Shown: in pieces, positions 31,922 through 39,310 of the stretch | Position numbering within the stretch: the first letter of the stretch is position 1 | Layout of the letters: each line of letters starts with the position of its first letter | Assembly: GCA_018780805.1 (NCBI GenBank) | Contig: JADMJD010000181.1 | Coordinates: 1-39,310, forward strand | Source of the DNA: Rubrivivax sp. | GTDB lineage: Bacteria; Pseudomonadota; Gammaproteobacteria; Burkholderiales; Burkholderiaceae_C | Length of the DNA stretch: 39,310 nucleotides | Direction of reading: 5' to 3' | Made by a program: the position numbers and the translations under genes | The notes under the pieces: model-generated | What the model was told of the DNA's origin: nothing | What the model saw: the letters and a program-made list of their open reading frames with translations, nothing else | Databases searched by the model: none

Positions 31922-34099
31922 TCAGAACAGGGCAAGCACATCGTCGGCATCCACCTGCAGCTTGACGAACGCCTCCCGCGCGCCCGCCCCGCCGTCACGC
32001 TGGCGGCTGAAGCCGAGGTAGAACACCGTGCCCGGGCTGCGGCGCAGGCTCCAGGTGAGCGACGTGGTCTGGATCGGCGGCTCACGCACATCACCGCGCT
32101 GCAGCGTGCTGCGTTGCACGATGGCGCGCAGGTGCTGGCGCGGGCTCAGGTGCCAGACCACCAGGGCCTGGGCCGCGGTTTCGCGGTAGGCGGGCAGGCC
32201 CTCACCGTCCAGACGTGCCATGTTCCAGCTGGGTTCCAGCTCCAGGCTGGGCAGCGGGCGCAACTGGGACCACAGGTAGAACTGGCGGCCGTCGCGCACG
32301 GTGCCGGTGCCGGTGTCCACGCGGCGGCCGAGGTCGGCCTTCATCTCCAGGAAGGTCCACCACGGCGCCGGGGTGAACACAAAACCGGCGTGCCAGTAGC
32401 GCTCGGCCAGCAATGGCGCACCAGGGCCCAGGCGCTGGCGGACATGGCCAAACCACTCCAGCCAGGCCTCCAGGTTGCGGGCGCCGGTCATCCAGATGCC
32501 GGGGCGCACGGTTTCTTCGATCACCTCACCAGTCTGGCGGTCGGTCACCTGCCAGGCCTCGGTGTTGACCCAGAACTCGTTCAGGCCGGGCACACCCTCC
32601 CAGCCCTGGGCCAGCCAGCCGGTGACACGGCGCACGCCACGCTGCGTGACAAAGCCGGTGTCGTGGCGGAAACCTCCGGTGGTGTCGTCCAGCGCGAGGT
32701 TGGCCTCGGTGCGGTCGCGGTTGTAGAACAGGCGGGCGTAGCGGCGCTGGCCTTCTTCGGCCGCGCCGCGCCGCAGCTGGCCCGTGCCGTCGTCCAGCGC
32801 CGTCGTGCGCGAGCCCAGCCACTGCGCACGCAGCCGCCACTGTTCGTTGATCTGCCAGGCCACGTCGGGGCCCAGCACCAGGTTGTCACCGCGGTCTTGC
32901 GCGTAGCGGCGCGATGCCAGCAGCAGCCCACCCTGCAGGACACCACTGTCGGCCTGCGCGCGGCCGGCCAGCACCTGCGACGCCGGCTGTTCGGCAAAAC
33001 CGTTGCCATAGGCGCCCGGCAGCAGCACCAGGCCGCCGCCCCGGTCGTCGATGCCAAACACCGTGCCAGCCAGGCCGGCGCCGCGCCAGGTGGCGCGCAG
33101 GCCACCGCGTGGCGCGGTGAGGCTGCGTGTGTACAGCGCTTCGGTGGGTGTACGCAGCAAATCGCTGGACTCGAAGAAAAACGGCCGCTTCTCGCTCAGG
33201 AAGAGCGCAAAACGTTCGTTGCCGCGCAGCTGTGGCACGTCCAGCGCCACCTGCGAAAAATCGGGGTTCAGCGTGCCGTCGATCACCAGCTCGGCGCGCG
33301 CACGCCATTTCACATCCAGGCTGGCATCGGCATGGGTGCCGCTGTCGTCGTGGCGCAGCGTGAGGCTGGGGCGCAGCGTCAGGAAGCGGTGGCGCTCGGG
33401 CAGGCGCACGTTGTCCAGCGGCTGCATGGCATCGATGAAGCTGGCCGCCTCGCGCGGGATCAGCACCGACGTGGCCATGTGGAACTGCTCGCGCGGGATG
33501 CGGCGCGCCACCATCGCCCGCCAGGTCACGCCCGGGTCTTCCGAGAAACGCAGCGATGCAAACGGCAGCCGCAGCACCGCCGTCCAGCCCTCGGTCGTGC
33601 GCTGCACAGCGGCGTCCCAGTCGAAATCGGGCGCGAAGTCTTCGCTGTCGTCGGCCGCGGTGTGCATGCCGTCGGCCAGGCTGCCGGCGGCGTTGACGCG
33701 GAAGAACTGCGCTGCACGTTTGCTGCCGATCGGGTCCAGGTAGACCACGACGAAGTCCTGTGTGCGGTTCACCTGGTCGTGCCGCACCAGCGGCGCGCGG
33801 ATCAGCTCGGGCCGGTTGTCCAGCGCGGTGATGCCGACGTACAGCGCCTGGTCGTCCACCAGCAGTTGCACACGGGTGGCCTGCGCGGGCGCGGCACCGA
33901 GCTCGGGGGACTTTTCGACGAAGCTGCTGAACACCGGCGCACGCTGCCAGGCTGGGTGGTCCAGCCGGCCGTCCAGGCGGATCGTTTCGCCCGGCGCCAG
34001 GCGTTCGGCACGCATGGCACCGCCCACCTGGGCCTGGGCAGGCGCAACGGCGGCCAGGCTCCAGCAGAGCAGCAACAGGGCAAAGACACGGCACAGCAT
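31922..34099 (-). CDS. DUF5916-like outer-membrane protein with CBM9-like N-terminal domain
   Basis: A 725-aa exported protein with a signal peptide (MLCRVFALLLLCWSLAAVAPA, cut near QAQ). Residues about 30-220 resemble the carbohydrate-binding family 9-like fold (IRLDGRLDHPAWQ, DDQALYVGITALDN, DFVVVYLDP). The rest is a long beta-rich region with FALFLSEKRPFFFESSDLL, typical of DUF5916. The chain ends in Phe (DDVLALF), the usual last residue of outer-membrane barrels. Function is unknown; family members are presumed to bind or move glycans. It is divergent from serC (64 bp). Confidence 0.8.
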   Translation of the reverse strand: MLCRVFALLLLCWSLAAVAPAQAQVGGAMRAERLAPGETIRLDGRLDHPAWQRAPVFSSFVEKSPELGAAPAQATRVQLLVDDQALYVGITALDNRPELIRAPLVRHDQVNRTQDFVVVYLDPIGSKRAAQFFRVNAAGSLADGMHTAADDSEDFAPDFDWDAAVQRTTEGWTAVLRLPFASLRFSEDPGVTWRAMVARRIPREQFHMATSVLIPREAASFIDAMQPLDNVRLPERHRFLTLRPSLTLRHDDSGTHADASLDVKWRARAELVIDGTLNPDFSQVALDVPQLRGNERFALFLSEKRPFFFESSDLLRTPTEALYTRSLTAPRGGLRATWRGAGLAGTVFGIDDRGGGLVLLPGAYGNGFAEQPASQVLAGRAQADSGVLQGGLLLASRRYAQDRGDNLVLGPDVAWQINEQWRLRAQWLGSRTTALDDGTGQLRRGAAEEGQRRYARLFYNRDRTEANLALDDTTGGFRHDTGFVTQRGVRRVTGWLAQGWEGVPGLNEFWVNTEAWQVTDRQTGEVIEETVRPGIWMTGARNLEAWLEWFGHVRQRLGPGAPLLAERYWHAGFVFTPAPWWTFLEMKADLGRRVDTGTGTVRDGRQFYLWSQLRPLPSLELEPSWNMARLDGEGLPAYRETAAQALVVWHLSPRQHLRAIVQRSTLQRGDVREPPIQTTSLTWSLRRSPGTVFYLGFSRQRDGGAGAREAFVKLQVDADDVLALF

Positions 34100-34163
34100 G
34101 GGCCGGCGATGCTAGTGGCTGCGCCCCGATAATGGCCAGCAAAGAATCTGCACGGAGCCCCGA

Positions 34164-35246
34164 ATGACGCGTGTCTACAACTTCAGCCCCGGCCCGGCCG
34201 CGCTGCCCTCGTCCGTGCTGGAGACCGCTGCGGCGGAATTGCTCGATTGGCACGGCAGCGGCATGTCGGTGATGGAGATGAGCCACCGCGGTCCGGAGTT
34301 CATGGGCATCGCCCAGCGCGCCGAGGCGCTGTTCCGCGAGTTGCTGGCGGTGCCGGCACACTACAAGGTGCTGTTCATGCAGGGCGGCGCGATCGGCGAA
34401 AACGCCATCGTGCCGATGAACCTGCTGCGCGGGCGCAGCAGCATCGATTTTGTCGACACCGGCGAGTGGACCAAAAAGTCGATGCAGGAGGCGCAAAAAT
34501 ACGCCCGCGTCAACGTGGTGGCCAGCAGCGCGGCCACCGGGTACGACCGTGTGCCCACACGCAGCAGCTGGCGGCTGGACCCGGACGCCGCCTACGTGCA
34601 CGTGTGCAGCAACGAGACCATCGGCGGCGTGGAGAGCTTCGACACCCCCGACGTGGGCGCCGTGCCACTGGTGGCCGACATGTCCAGCAACCTGTTGTCG
34701 CGCCCGATCGATGTCGCGAAGTACGGGCTGATCTACGGCGGCGCGCAGAAGAACATCGGCCCGGCCGGCCTGACCCTCGTGGTGGTGCGCGAGGACCTGA
34801 TCGGGCAGGCGATGCCGCTCACGCCCTCGGCCTTCGATTTCGGCATCGTCGCGGCGCACGACAGCATGTACAACACGCCGCCCACCTGGGCCATCTACAT
34901 CGCCGGCCTGGTGTTCGAGTGGATCCAGCAGCGTGGCGGCCTGGTGGCGATGGAGGCCTACAACCGCCGCAAGGCCGCCGTGCTGTACGACTGCCTGGAC
35001 GCGTCGCGCTTCTACCGCAGCCCGGTTCAGCCTGAGAACCGCTCGCTGATGAACGTGCCCTTCCACCTGAAGGACCCGGCGCTGGACGCGGCCTTCCTGG
35101 CCGGTGCACAACAACGTGGCCTCGTGCAGCTGAAGGGCCACCGCGTGGTGGGCGGCATGCGTGCCTCGATCTACAACGCGATGCCGATCGAAGGCGTGCA
35201 GGCGCTGGTGGACTGGATGCAGGATTTCGAGCGCCAGCATGGCTGA
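34164..35246 (+). CDS. serC: Phosphoserine aminotransferase
   Basis: PLP enzyme (360 aa) making 3-phosphoserine from 3-phosphohydroxypyruvate and glutamate, for serine synthesis, and also acting in pyridoxine biosynthesis. MSHRGPEF (39-46), MQGGAIGEN (72-80), GEWTKK and the PLP lysine Lys196 in [12 protein letters not shown] are the expected motifs. In many betaproteobacteria serC lies in a gyrA-serC-pheA-hisC group; here it stands apart from these, so it may be relocated or a second copy. A GATAAT -10 is seen at about 34128-34133. Its end overlaps the next gene by 8 bases. Confidence 0.94.
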   Translation: MTRVYNFSPGPAALPSSVLETAAAELLDWHGSGMSVMEMSHRGPEFMGIAQRAEALFRELLAVPAHYKVLFMQGGAIGENAIVPMNLLRGRSSIDFVDTGEWTKKSMQEAQKYARVNVVASSAATGYDRVPTRSSWRLDPDAAYVHVCSNETIGGVESFDTPDVGAVPLVADMSSNLLSRPIDVAKYGLIYGGAQKNIGPAGLTLVVVREDLIGQAMPLTPSAFDFGIVAAHDSMYNTPPTWAIYIAGLVFEWIQQRGGLVAMEAYNRRKAAVLYDCLDASRFYRSPVQPENRSLMNVPFHLKDPALDAAFLAGAQQRGLVQLKGHRVVGGMRASIYNAMPIEGVQALVDWMQDFERQHG

Positions 35247-36006
35247 AGCCGGCGGCCTGCCGCGGCTGCAGGTCGGCACTGACGGCTTGGCCGTCATCAC
35301 CCTGGCCCGCCCGGCGCACCTGAACCGGCTGCACCGCGAAGACCTGCTGGCGCTGCAGGCGCACTTCAGCGCACTGCGCGACGACCCGGCCGTGCGCGCC
35401 CTGGTGCTCACCGGCGAGGGCCGTGCCTTCTGCGCCGGTTTTCACCTGGGGCAACTCGGCCAGGGCGAAGACGATCCCCGGTTGTTCGAACACACCGTCG
35501 ATGCGCTGGAAGCCCTGCCGCTGCCCACCGTGGCCCGCCTGAACGGCAGCGTCTACGGCGGCGCCACCGATCTGGCGCTGGCCTGCGACTTCCGCATCGG
35601 CACCACGGGCATGGAACTGCGCATGCCGGCCGCCCGCCTGGGCCTGCACTACTACCCCAGCGGGCTGCAGCGCTACGTGTCGCGCCTGGGCCTGGGCGCG
35701 GCCAAGCGACTGTTCCTGCTGGGCGAGGCCGTGCCACACAGCGTGCTGCTGGCCATCGGCTACCTGGATGCCTGTGTGCCGGCAGCCGAGCTGGATGCTG
35801 CGGTGGCGCACATCACCACCGCGCTGGCCGCGGGTGCACCGCTGGCGGTGCGTGGCATGAAACAGTCGCTGGACCAGATCGCACGTGGCAACGCCGACGG
35901 GGCCGTGCTGCGTGAACGCGAGGCCACCTGCGCGGCCAGTGCAGACCTGCAGGAAGGCATTGCGGCATTTGCCGAGCGGCGCACACCCCGCTTCAGCGGA
36001 CGCTGA
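35239..36006 (+). CDS. Enoyl-CoA hydratase/isomerase family protein
   Basis: A 255-aa crotonase-fold protein. [13 protein letters not shown] (first oxyanion-hole loop) and [22 protein letters not shown] (second oxyanion-hole glycine) are clear. Neither of the two catalytic Glu residues of true enoyl-CoA hydratase is obvious at its expected place, so it may be an isomerase or another crotonase-family enzyme. Its ATG lies inside the last codons of serC (8-base overlap), so it is translationally coupled to serC. It ends 13 bases before a convergent TctC gene. Confidence 0.87.
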   Translation: MAEAGGLPRLQVGTDGLAVITLARPAHLNRLHREDLLALQAHFSALRDDPAVRALVLTGEGRAFCAGFHLGQLGQGEDDPRLFEHTVDALEALPLPTVARLNGSVYGGATDLALACDFRIGTTGMELRMPAARLGLHYYPSGLQRYVSRLGLGAAKRLFLLGEAVPHSVLLAIGYLDACVPAAELDAAVAHITTALAAGAPLAVRGMKQSLDQIARGNADGAVLREREATCAASADLQEGIAAFAERRTPRFSGR

Positions 36007-36019
36007 AACGGCAACCCGT

Positions 36020-36979
36020 TCAGCCCTTCTTCGTCAAGCCCATGCGCTCGATGGTCGCGCGCTCGGCCTCGAAGGTGCGTGCGGCGTAGGCGGTGTAGTC
36101 CTCGGTGCCCATGTAGATCACGGGCTGGAAAAACCGCTCCAGCGTCTCCAGCACCTTGGCGTCCTGCAGCGTGCTGCGGAAGGCGTCGTGCAACACCTTC
36201 ACGACGGCTGGGTCCATGCCCTTGGGGCCGCCGATGCCAAACGGCGATTCGCTCACCGTGGGCCAGCCGCTTTCGGTGACGGTGGGGGCGTCGGGGAAGG
36301 CCTTGGTGCGTGTGCGGCCCAGCGTGGCCAGCAGGCGCAGCTTGCCGGCCTTGACCTGCGGCGCAAACTCGGTGGCGCCGCTCATCACCGGGATGTGGCC
36401 ACCCAGGATGGCCTGCATGATCTCGGCCGAGCCCTTGTACGGCACATCCTGGGTCTTGAAGCCGGCGGCCAGCGCAAATTCTTCGAAGGCCAGGTGCGGC
36501 GTGGTGCCGGTGCCGGTGTGGCCATAGGTCAGCTTGCCGGGGTTGGCGCGGGCCCAGTCCACCATCTCCTTCAGCGTCTTGAAGGGCGCGTCCATGGTCG
36601 CCGAGATGCCGAAGGTGTAGCCGGTCAGGCACACGATGTGCGTCAGGTCCTTCACCGGGTCGAAGGCCATTTTCTGCATGTGCGGCAGGCGGTAGATGCC
36701 CAACGGCAGCTGGGTCAGCGTGTAGCCGTCGGGCGCGGCCGTCTGCATCGCGGTGGCGCCCAGCGTGCCACCGACGCCCGGTTTGTTCTCCACCAGCACC
36801 GGCACACCCAGCGCACGGGACGCACTTTCGCCGAAGGCCCGCACCACGCCGTCGCTGGAGCCGCCGGGCGGCCAGGGGCAGATCAGCGTGATGGGCTTGG
36901 ACGGGAAGCGGCCCTGCGCGTGGCTGAAGAGCGGCAGGGCCAGGCTGGCGGCGGCAAACTGGCGGCGGGTCAAGGGCAT
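36020..36979 (-). CDS. Tripartite tricarboxylate transporter (TctC/Bug) substrate-binding protein
   Basis: A 319-aa periplasmic binding protein. MPLTRRQFAAASLALPLFSHAQG is a signal peptide with a twin-arginine, Tat-like start. The mature part opens with FPSKPITLICPWPPGGSSD, the Bug-family N-terminus, and contains GHTGTGTTPHLAFEEFALAAG and VMSGATEFAPQVKAGKLRLLAT. The TctA and TctB membrane genes are absent, as is common for Burkholderiales orphan Bug proteins. It presumably binds a carboxylate; the ligand is unknown. Divergent from the acyl-CoA dehydrogenase gene (109 bp). Confidence 0.9.
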   Translation of the reverse strand: MPLTRRQFAAASLALPLFSHAQGRFPSKPITLICPWPPGGSSDGVVRAFGESASRALGVPVLVENKPGVGGTLGATAMQTAAPDGYTLTQLPLGIYRLPHMQKMAFDPVKDLTHIVCLTGYTFGISATMDAPFKTLKEMVDWARANPGKLTYGHTGTGTTPHLAFEEFALAAGFKTQDVPYKGSAEIMQAILGGHIPVMSGATEFAPQVKAGKLRLLATLGRTRTKAFPDAPTVTESGWPTVSESPFGIGGPKGMDPAVVKVLHDAFRSTLQDAKVLETLERFFQPVIYMGTEDYTAYAARTFEAERATIERMGLTKKG

Positions 36980-37088
36980 GGTGGTCTCCGAAGGGTTCTT
37001 GTGCTGCGAGCGTAGTGCGCCCGGCGCCGTGCGCCATCGGGTCAGCCCTGCCCCAACCCGTCGCGTGGGTGACATACGCTCTGGCGCC

Positions 37089-38231
37089 ATGCCGCACACC
37101 GACACCCCCGAACAATCCGACTTCCGCGCCAGCGTGCGCCGCTGGGTCGACAGCGAGATCGCCCCGTTTGTCGCCGGCTGGGACGAAGCCGGCAGCTTCC
37201 CGCGCACGCTGTACCGCCGCGCATCCGAGCTGGGCCTGCTGCAACTGGGCTACCCCGAGGCGCTGGGCGGCACACCCTGCGCGCTGGCGTGGCGGTTGAT
37301 CGCGGCCGAAGAAATCGCCCGCGCCGGCGCCGGCGGGCTGATGGCCAGCCTGTTTTCACACAACATCGGGCTGCCGCCCATCGTCGAACACGGCAGTGCG
37401 GCGCTGCAGCAGTTGGTGGTGCCCGGCGTGCTGGCCGGTGAGCAGATCGCGGCGCTGGCCATCACCGAGCCCGGGGGCGGCAGCGACGTGGCGCGGCTGC
37501 GCACCACGGCCCGGCGCGAGGGCGACACATGGGTGCTGGATGGCGAAAAGACCTTCATCACCAGTGGCCAACGCGCCGACTGGATCACCGTGGCCGTGCG
37601 CACAGGCGGTCCCGGGCCGGGCGGCATCTCCTTGCTCGTGGTGCCGGGTGATAGCCCCGGCCTCACGCGCACGCCGCTGGACAAGATGGGTTGGTGGTGC
37701 AGCGACACGGCGCAGCTGCACTTCAGCAGCGTGCGCGTGCCGGCGCAGCACCTGGTGGGCGCAGAGAACGCGGGCTTCCGCATGATCATGGCCAACTTCA
37801 ACAGCGAGCGGCTGCTGATGAGCGCCGGTGCCGTGGCCTTCGCCCAGGTCTGCCTGGACGAAGCCACGGCCTGGGCGTTGCAGCGTCAGACCTTCGGCCA
37901 GCGGCTGGTGGAGCACCAGGCCATCCGCCACCGGCTGATGGACATGCGCACCCAGCTGATCGCGTCACGCGCGCTGTTGCAACAGGTGACGGCACGCTTC
38001 GAGGCCACGCCGGGCGACAGCGAAGTGATCGCCGACCTCTGCCTGCTGAAGAACCACGCCACCAGCACCATGCAGACTTGCGCGGACCACGCGGTGCACA
38101 TCCTGGGCGGCATGGGCTACATGCGCGGCACCAAGAGCGAACGCATCTACCGCGAGGTGAAGGTGATGCAGATCGGCGGCGGCGCGACCGAGATCATGAA
38201 AGAGCTGGCCTGGCGGCAGCTGGCACCCTGA
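37089..38231 (+). CDS. Acyl-CoA dehydrogenase
   Basis: FAD-dependent acyl-CoA dehydrogenase (380 aa). [20 protein letters not shown] is the flavin-contact signature, [10 protein letters not shown] the middle-domain motif and [34 protein letters not shown] the C-terminal signature. At the MCAD catalytic-Glu position the sequence reads GGGATE (Gly in place of Glu), as in members that use the Glu of the ERL motif instead; here Glu240 in NFNSERLLM. The substrate is unknown, possibly branched or short chain. The start [12 protein letters not shown] is preceded by a -10-like TACGCT. Confidence 0.9.
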   Translation: MPHTDTPEQSDFRASVRRWVDSEIAPFVAGWDEAGSFPRTLYRRASELGLLQLGYPEALGGTPCALAWRLIAAEEIARAGAGGLMASLFSHNIGLPPIVEHGSAALQQLVVPGVLAGEQIAALAITEPGGGSDVARLRTTARREGDTWVLDGEKTFITSGQRADWITVAVRTGGPGPGGISLLVVPGDSPGLTRTPLDKMGWWCSDTAQLHFSSVRVPAQHLVGAENAGFRMIMANFNSERLLMSAGAVAFAQVCLDEATAWALQRQTFGQRLVEHQAIRHRLMDMRTQLIASRALLQQVTARFEATPGDSEVIADLCLLKNHATSTMQTCADHAVHILGGMGYMRGTKSERIYREVKVMQIGGGATEIMKELAWRQLAP

Positions 38232-38286
38232 TCCAGGTGGTTCGAGACTTGCTTCGTCAGCCAACAACCACATGAGGAGCACCGGC

Positions 38287-39310
38287 ATGGCCAAGATCCC
38301 CCCGGGTGTGGGCCCGAGATTCCCGCAGGTGGTGGTGCTGTTCGGTGCCACCGGCGACCTGGCCAAGCGCAAGCTGCTGCCCGGGCTGTTCCACCTGGCC
38401 AGCGCCGGTTTCATCCCGGCCTGCCGCGTGATCGGGGTCTCGCTGGACCAGATCGACGTGGACCAGTTCCGCCAGACCGCCCGCGCCGCGCTGGACCAGT
38501 TCTACGCCCGCAAGGTGGGCGACGAGGACTGGGACAACTTTGCCCGTTGCCTGGACTACGTGCCGCTGTCTTCCGGCGCACCCGCGCTGCGCGCGGCGGT
38601 GGCGCGGGCAGAAGCGTCTTTCGGCCAGGAGTGCCGGCGCCTGCACTACCTGAGCGTGCCGCCCAGCTCGGCGCTGCCGGCGGTGCGCCTGCTGGGCGAG
38701 GCGGGGCTGGTGGAACGATCGCGCATCGTGATGGAAAAACCTTTCGGCACCGACCTGGCCAGCGCGGTGTCGCTGAACCACCAGCTGCACGAGGTGTTCG
38801 ACGAAGAGCAGATCTTCCGCATCGACCACTTCCTGGGCAAGGAGCCGGCGCAGAACATCCTGGCCTTCCGATTTGCCAACGGCCTGTTCGAGCCGATCTG
38901 GAACCGCAACTTCATCGACCACGTGCAGATCGACGTGCCCGAAACACTCGGCCTGGGCCAGCGCAGCGCGTTTTACGAGCAGACCGGCGCTTACCGCGAC
39001 ATGGTGGTCACGCATTTGTTCCAGATCCTGGCCTTCATGGCGATGGAGCCGCCCACCGCGCTGGAGCCGGCCCCGATCACCGAAGAAAAGAACAAGGTCT
39101 TCCGCAGCATGCTGCCGGTGCAGCCGGCCGACGTGGTGCGCGGCCAGTACACCGGCTACCGCGACGAACCGGGTGTCGACCCGGAGTCCGAGACCGAAAC
39201 CTTCATCGCGCTGAAGTGTTTCATCGACAACTGGCGCTGGGCCGGCGTGCCGTTTTTCCTGCGCACCGGCAAGAAGATGGCCGAAGGCCAGCGCATCATC
39301 AGCATCGCCT
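38287..39310 (+). CDS. zwf: Glucose-6-phosphate 1-dehydrogenase, N-terminal two thirds (cut by window edge)
   Basis: Oxidises glucose-6-phosphate with NAD(P)+ at the head of the pentose-phosphate and Entner-Doudoroff routes. 341 residues are visible out of about 490. [17 protein letters not shown] (18-34) is the cofactor site, MEKPFG the conserved loop, and RIDHFLGKE (178-186) the substrate-binding signature with His181 and Lys185. The ribosome site GAGGAG lies 7 bases before the ATG. Only 55 bases separate it from the acyl-CoA dehydrogenase stop; a separate promoter is not obvious. Confidence 0.96.
   Translation, partial: MAKIPPGVGPRFPQVVVLFGATGDLAKRKLLPGLFHLASAGFIPACRVIGVSLDQIDVDQFRQTARAALDQFYARKVGDEDWDNFARCLDYVPLSSGAPALRAAVARAEASFGQECRRLHYLSVPPSSALPAVRLLGEAGLVERSRIVMEKPFGTDLASAVSLNHQLHEVFDEEQIFRIDHFLGKEPAQNILAFRFANGLFEPIWNRNFIDHVQIDVPETLGLGQRSAFYEQTGAYRDMVVTHLFQILAFMAMEPPTALEPAPITEEKNKVFRSMLPVQPADVVRGQYTGYRDEPGVDPESETETFIALKCFIDNWRWAGVPFFLRTGKKMAEGQRIISIA

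Noticed and set aside
1..39310. Insertion sequences, prophage, tRNA or CRISPR
   Set aside because: No transposase or integrase motifs, no cloverleaf-like segments and no regular spaced repeats were found on reading through.

Overview
The window is high-GC, densely packed bacterial chromosome. I count 37 protein genes, with intergenic gaps of 220 bp or less and many 4-bp stop/start overlaps. No RNA gene, CRISPR array or insertion sequence is visible. Three things point to a betaproteobacterium of the Burkholderiales, probably Comamonadaceae or a close relative: the gene order mdh - gntR - sdhC - sdhD - sdhA, the homoprotocatechuate (hpa) cluster, and short intergenic repeats of a kind I associate with that group. 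The genus call is inference. No stretch over about 300 bases lacks a gene.

Layout. (1) 1-5248: TCA-cycle block. sdhA (cut by the window edge), sdhD, sdhC and a GntR/UTRA regulator lie on the minus strand. Divergent mdh follows on the plus strand across a perfect GntR-type operator, then two small secreted proteins and a CitE-like CoA-ester lyase. (2) 5262-8897: a minus-strand MFS transporter/epimerase pair, divergent from a two-gene unit encoding a 70-residue ribbon-helix-helix protein and a divergent DNA polymerase III beta clamp. A 22-bp perfect palindrome precedes that unit. (3) 8914-16020: a diiron MBL-fold protein, a PepSY-type membrane protein and hpaG1-hpaG2-hpaE-hpaD-hpaF-hpaH on the minus strand, facing hpaR. 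The 22-bp hpaG1/hpaR gap carries overlapping divergent promoters and a 12-bp palindrome. (4) 16044-17570: a fused substrate-binding/permease osmolyte ABC protein with no ATPase gene beside it.

(5) 17648-22221: a three-gene phosphorelay, comprising a hybrid kinase with a PDZ-like sensor segment, a stand-alone Hpt protein and an unusual wHTH-receiver-degenerate cyclase output protein. Upstream are a secreted beta-rich protein and CTGAA repeats at helical-turn spacing. (6) 23151-29784: a PanE-like reductase coupled to an orphan ParA-like ATPase, a sulfotransferase-like protein, a Tat-exported flavin oxidase, a YbaL/Kef-type antiporter and a fluoroacetate-type dehalogenase. (7) 29787-34099: sbcB, a helical protein of unknown function and a DUF5916-like outer-membrane protein. 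(8) 34164-39310: serC overlapping an enoyl-CoA hydratase, a TctC/Bug binding protein, an acyl-CoA dehydrogenase and zwf (cut by the window edge).

How they work together. The left end supplies succinate and malate oxidation under one apparent GntR repressor. The hpa operon degrades homoprotocatechuate toward succinate semialdehyde and pyruvate and so feeds that block, but HpaI and HpaBC are not here. The strongest candidates for something undescribed are the RHH/beta-clamp unit with its palindrome and the kinase-Hpt-wHTH/REC/cyclase relay.
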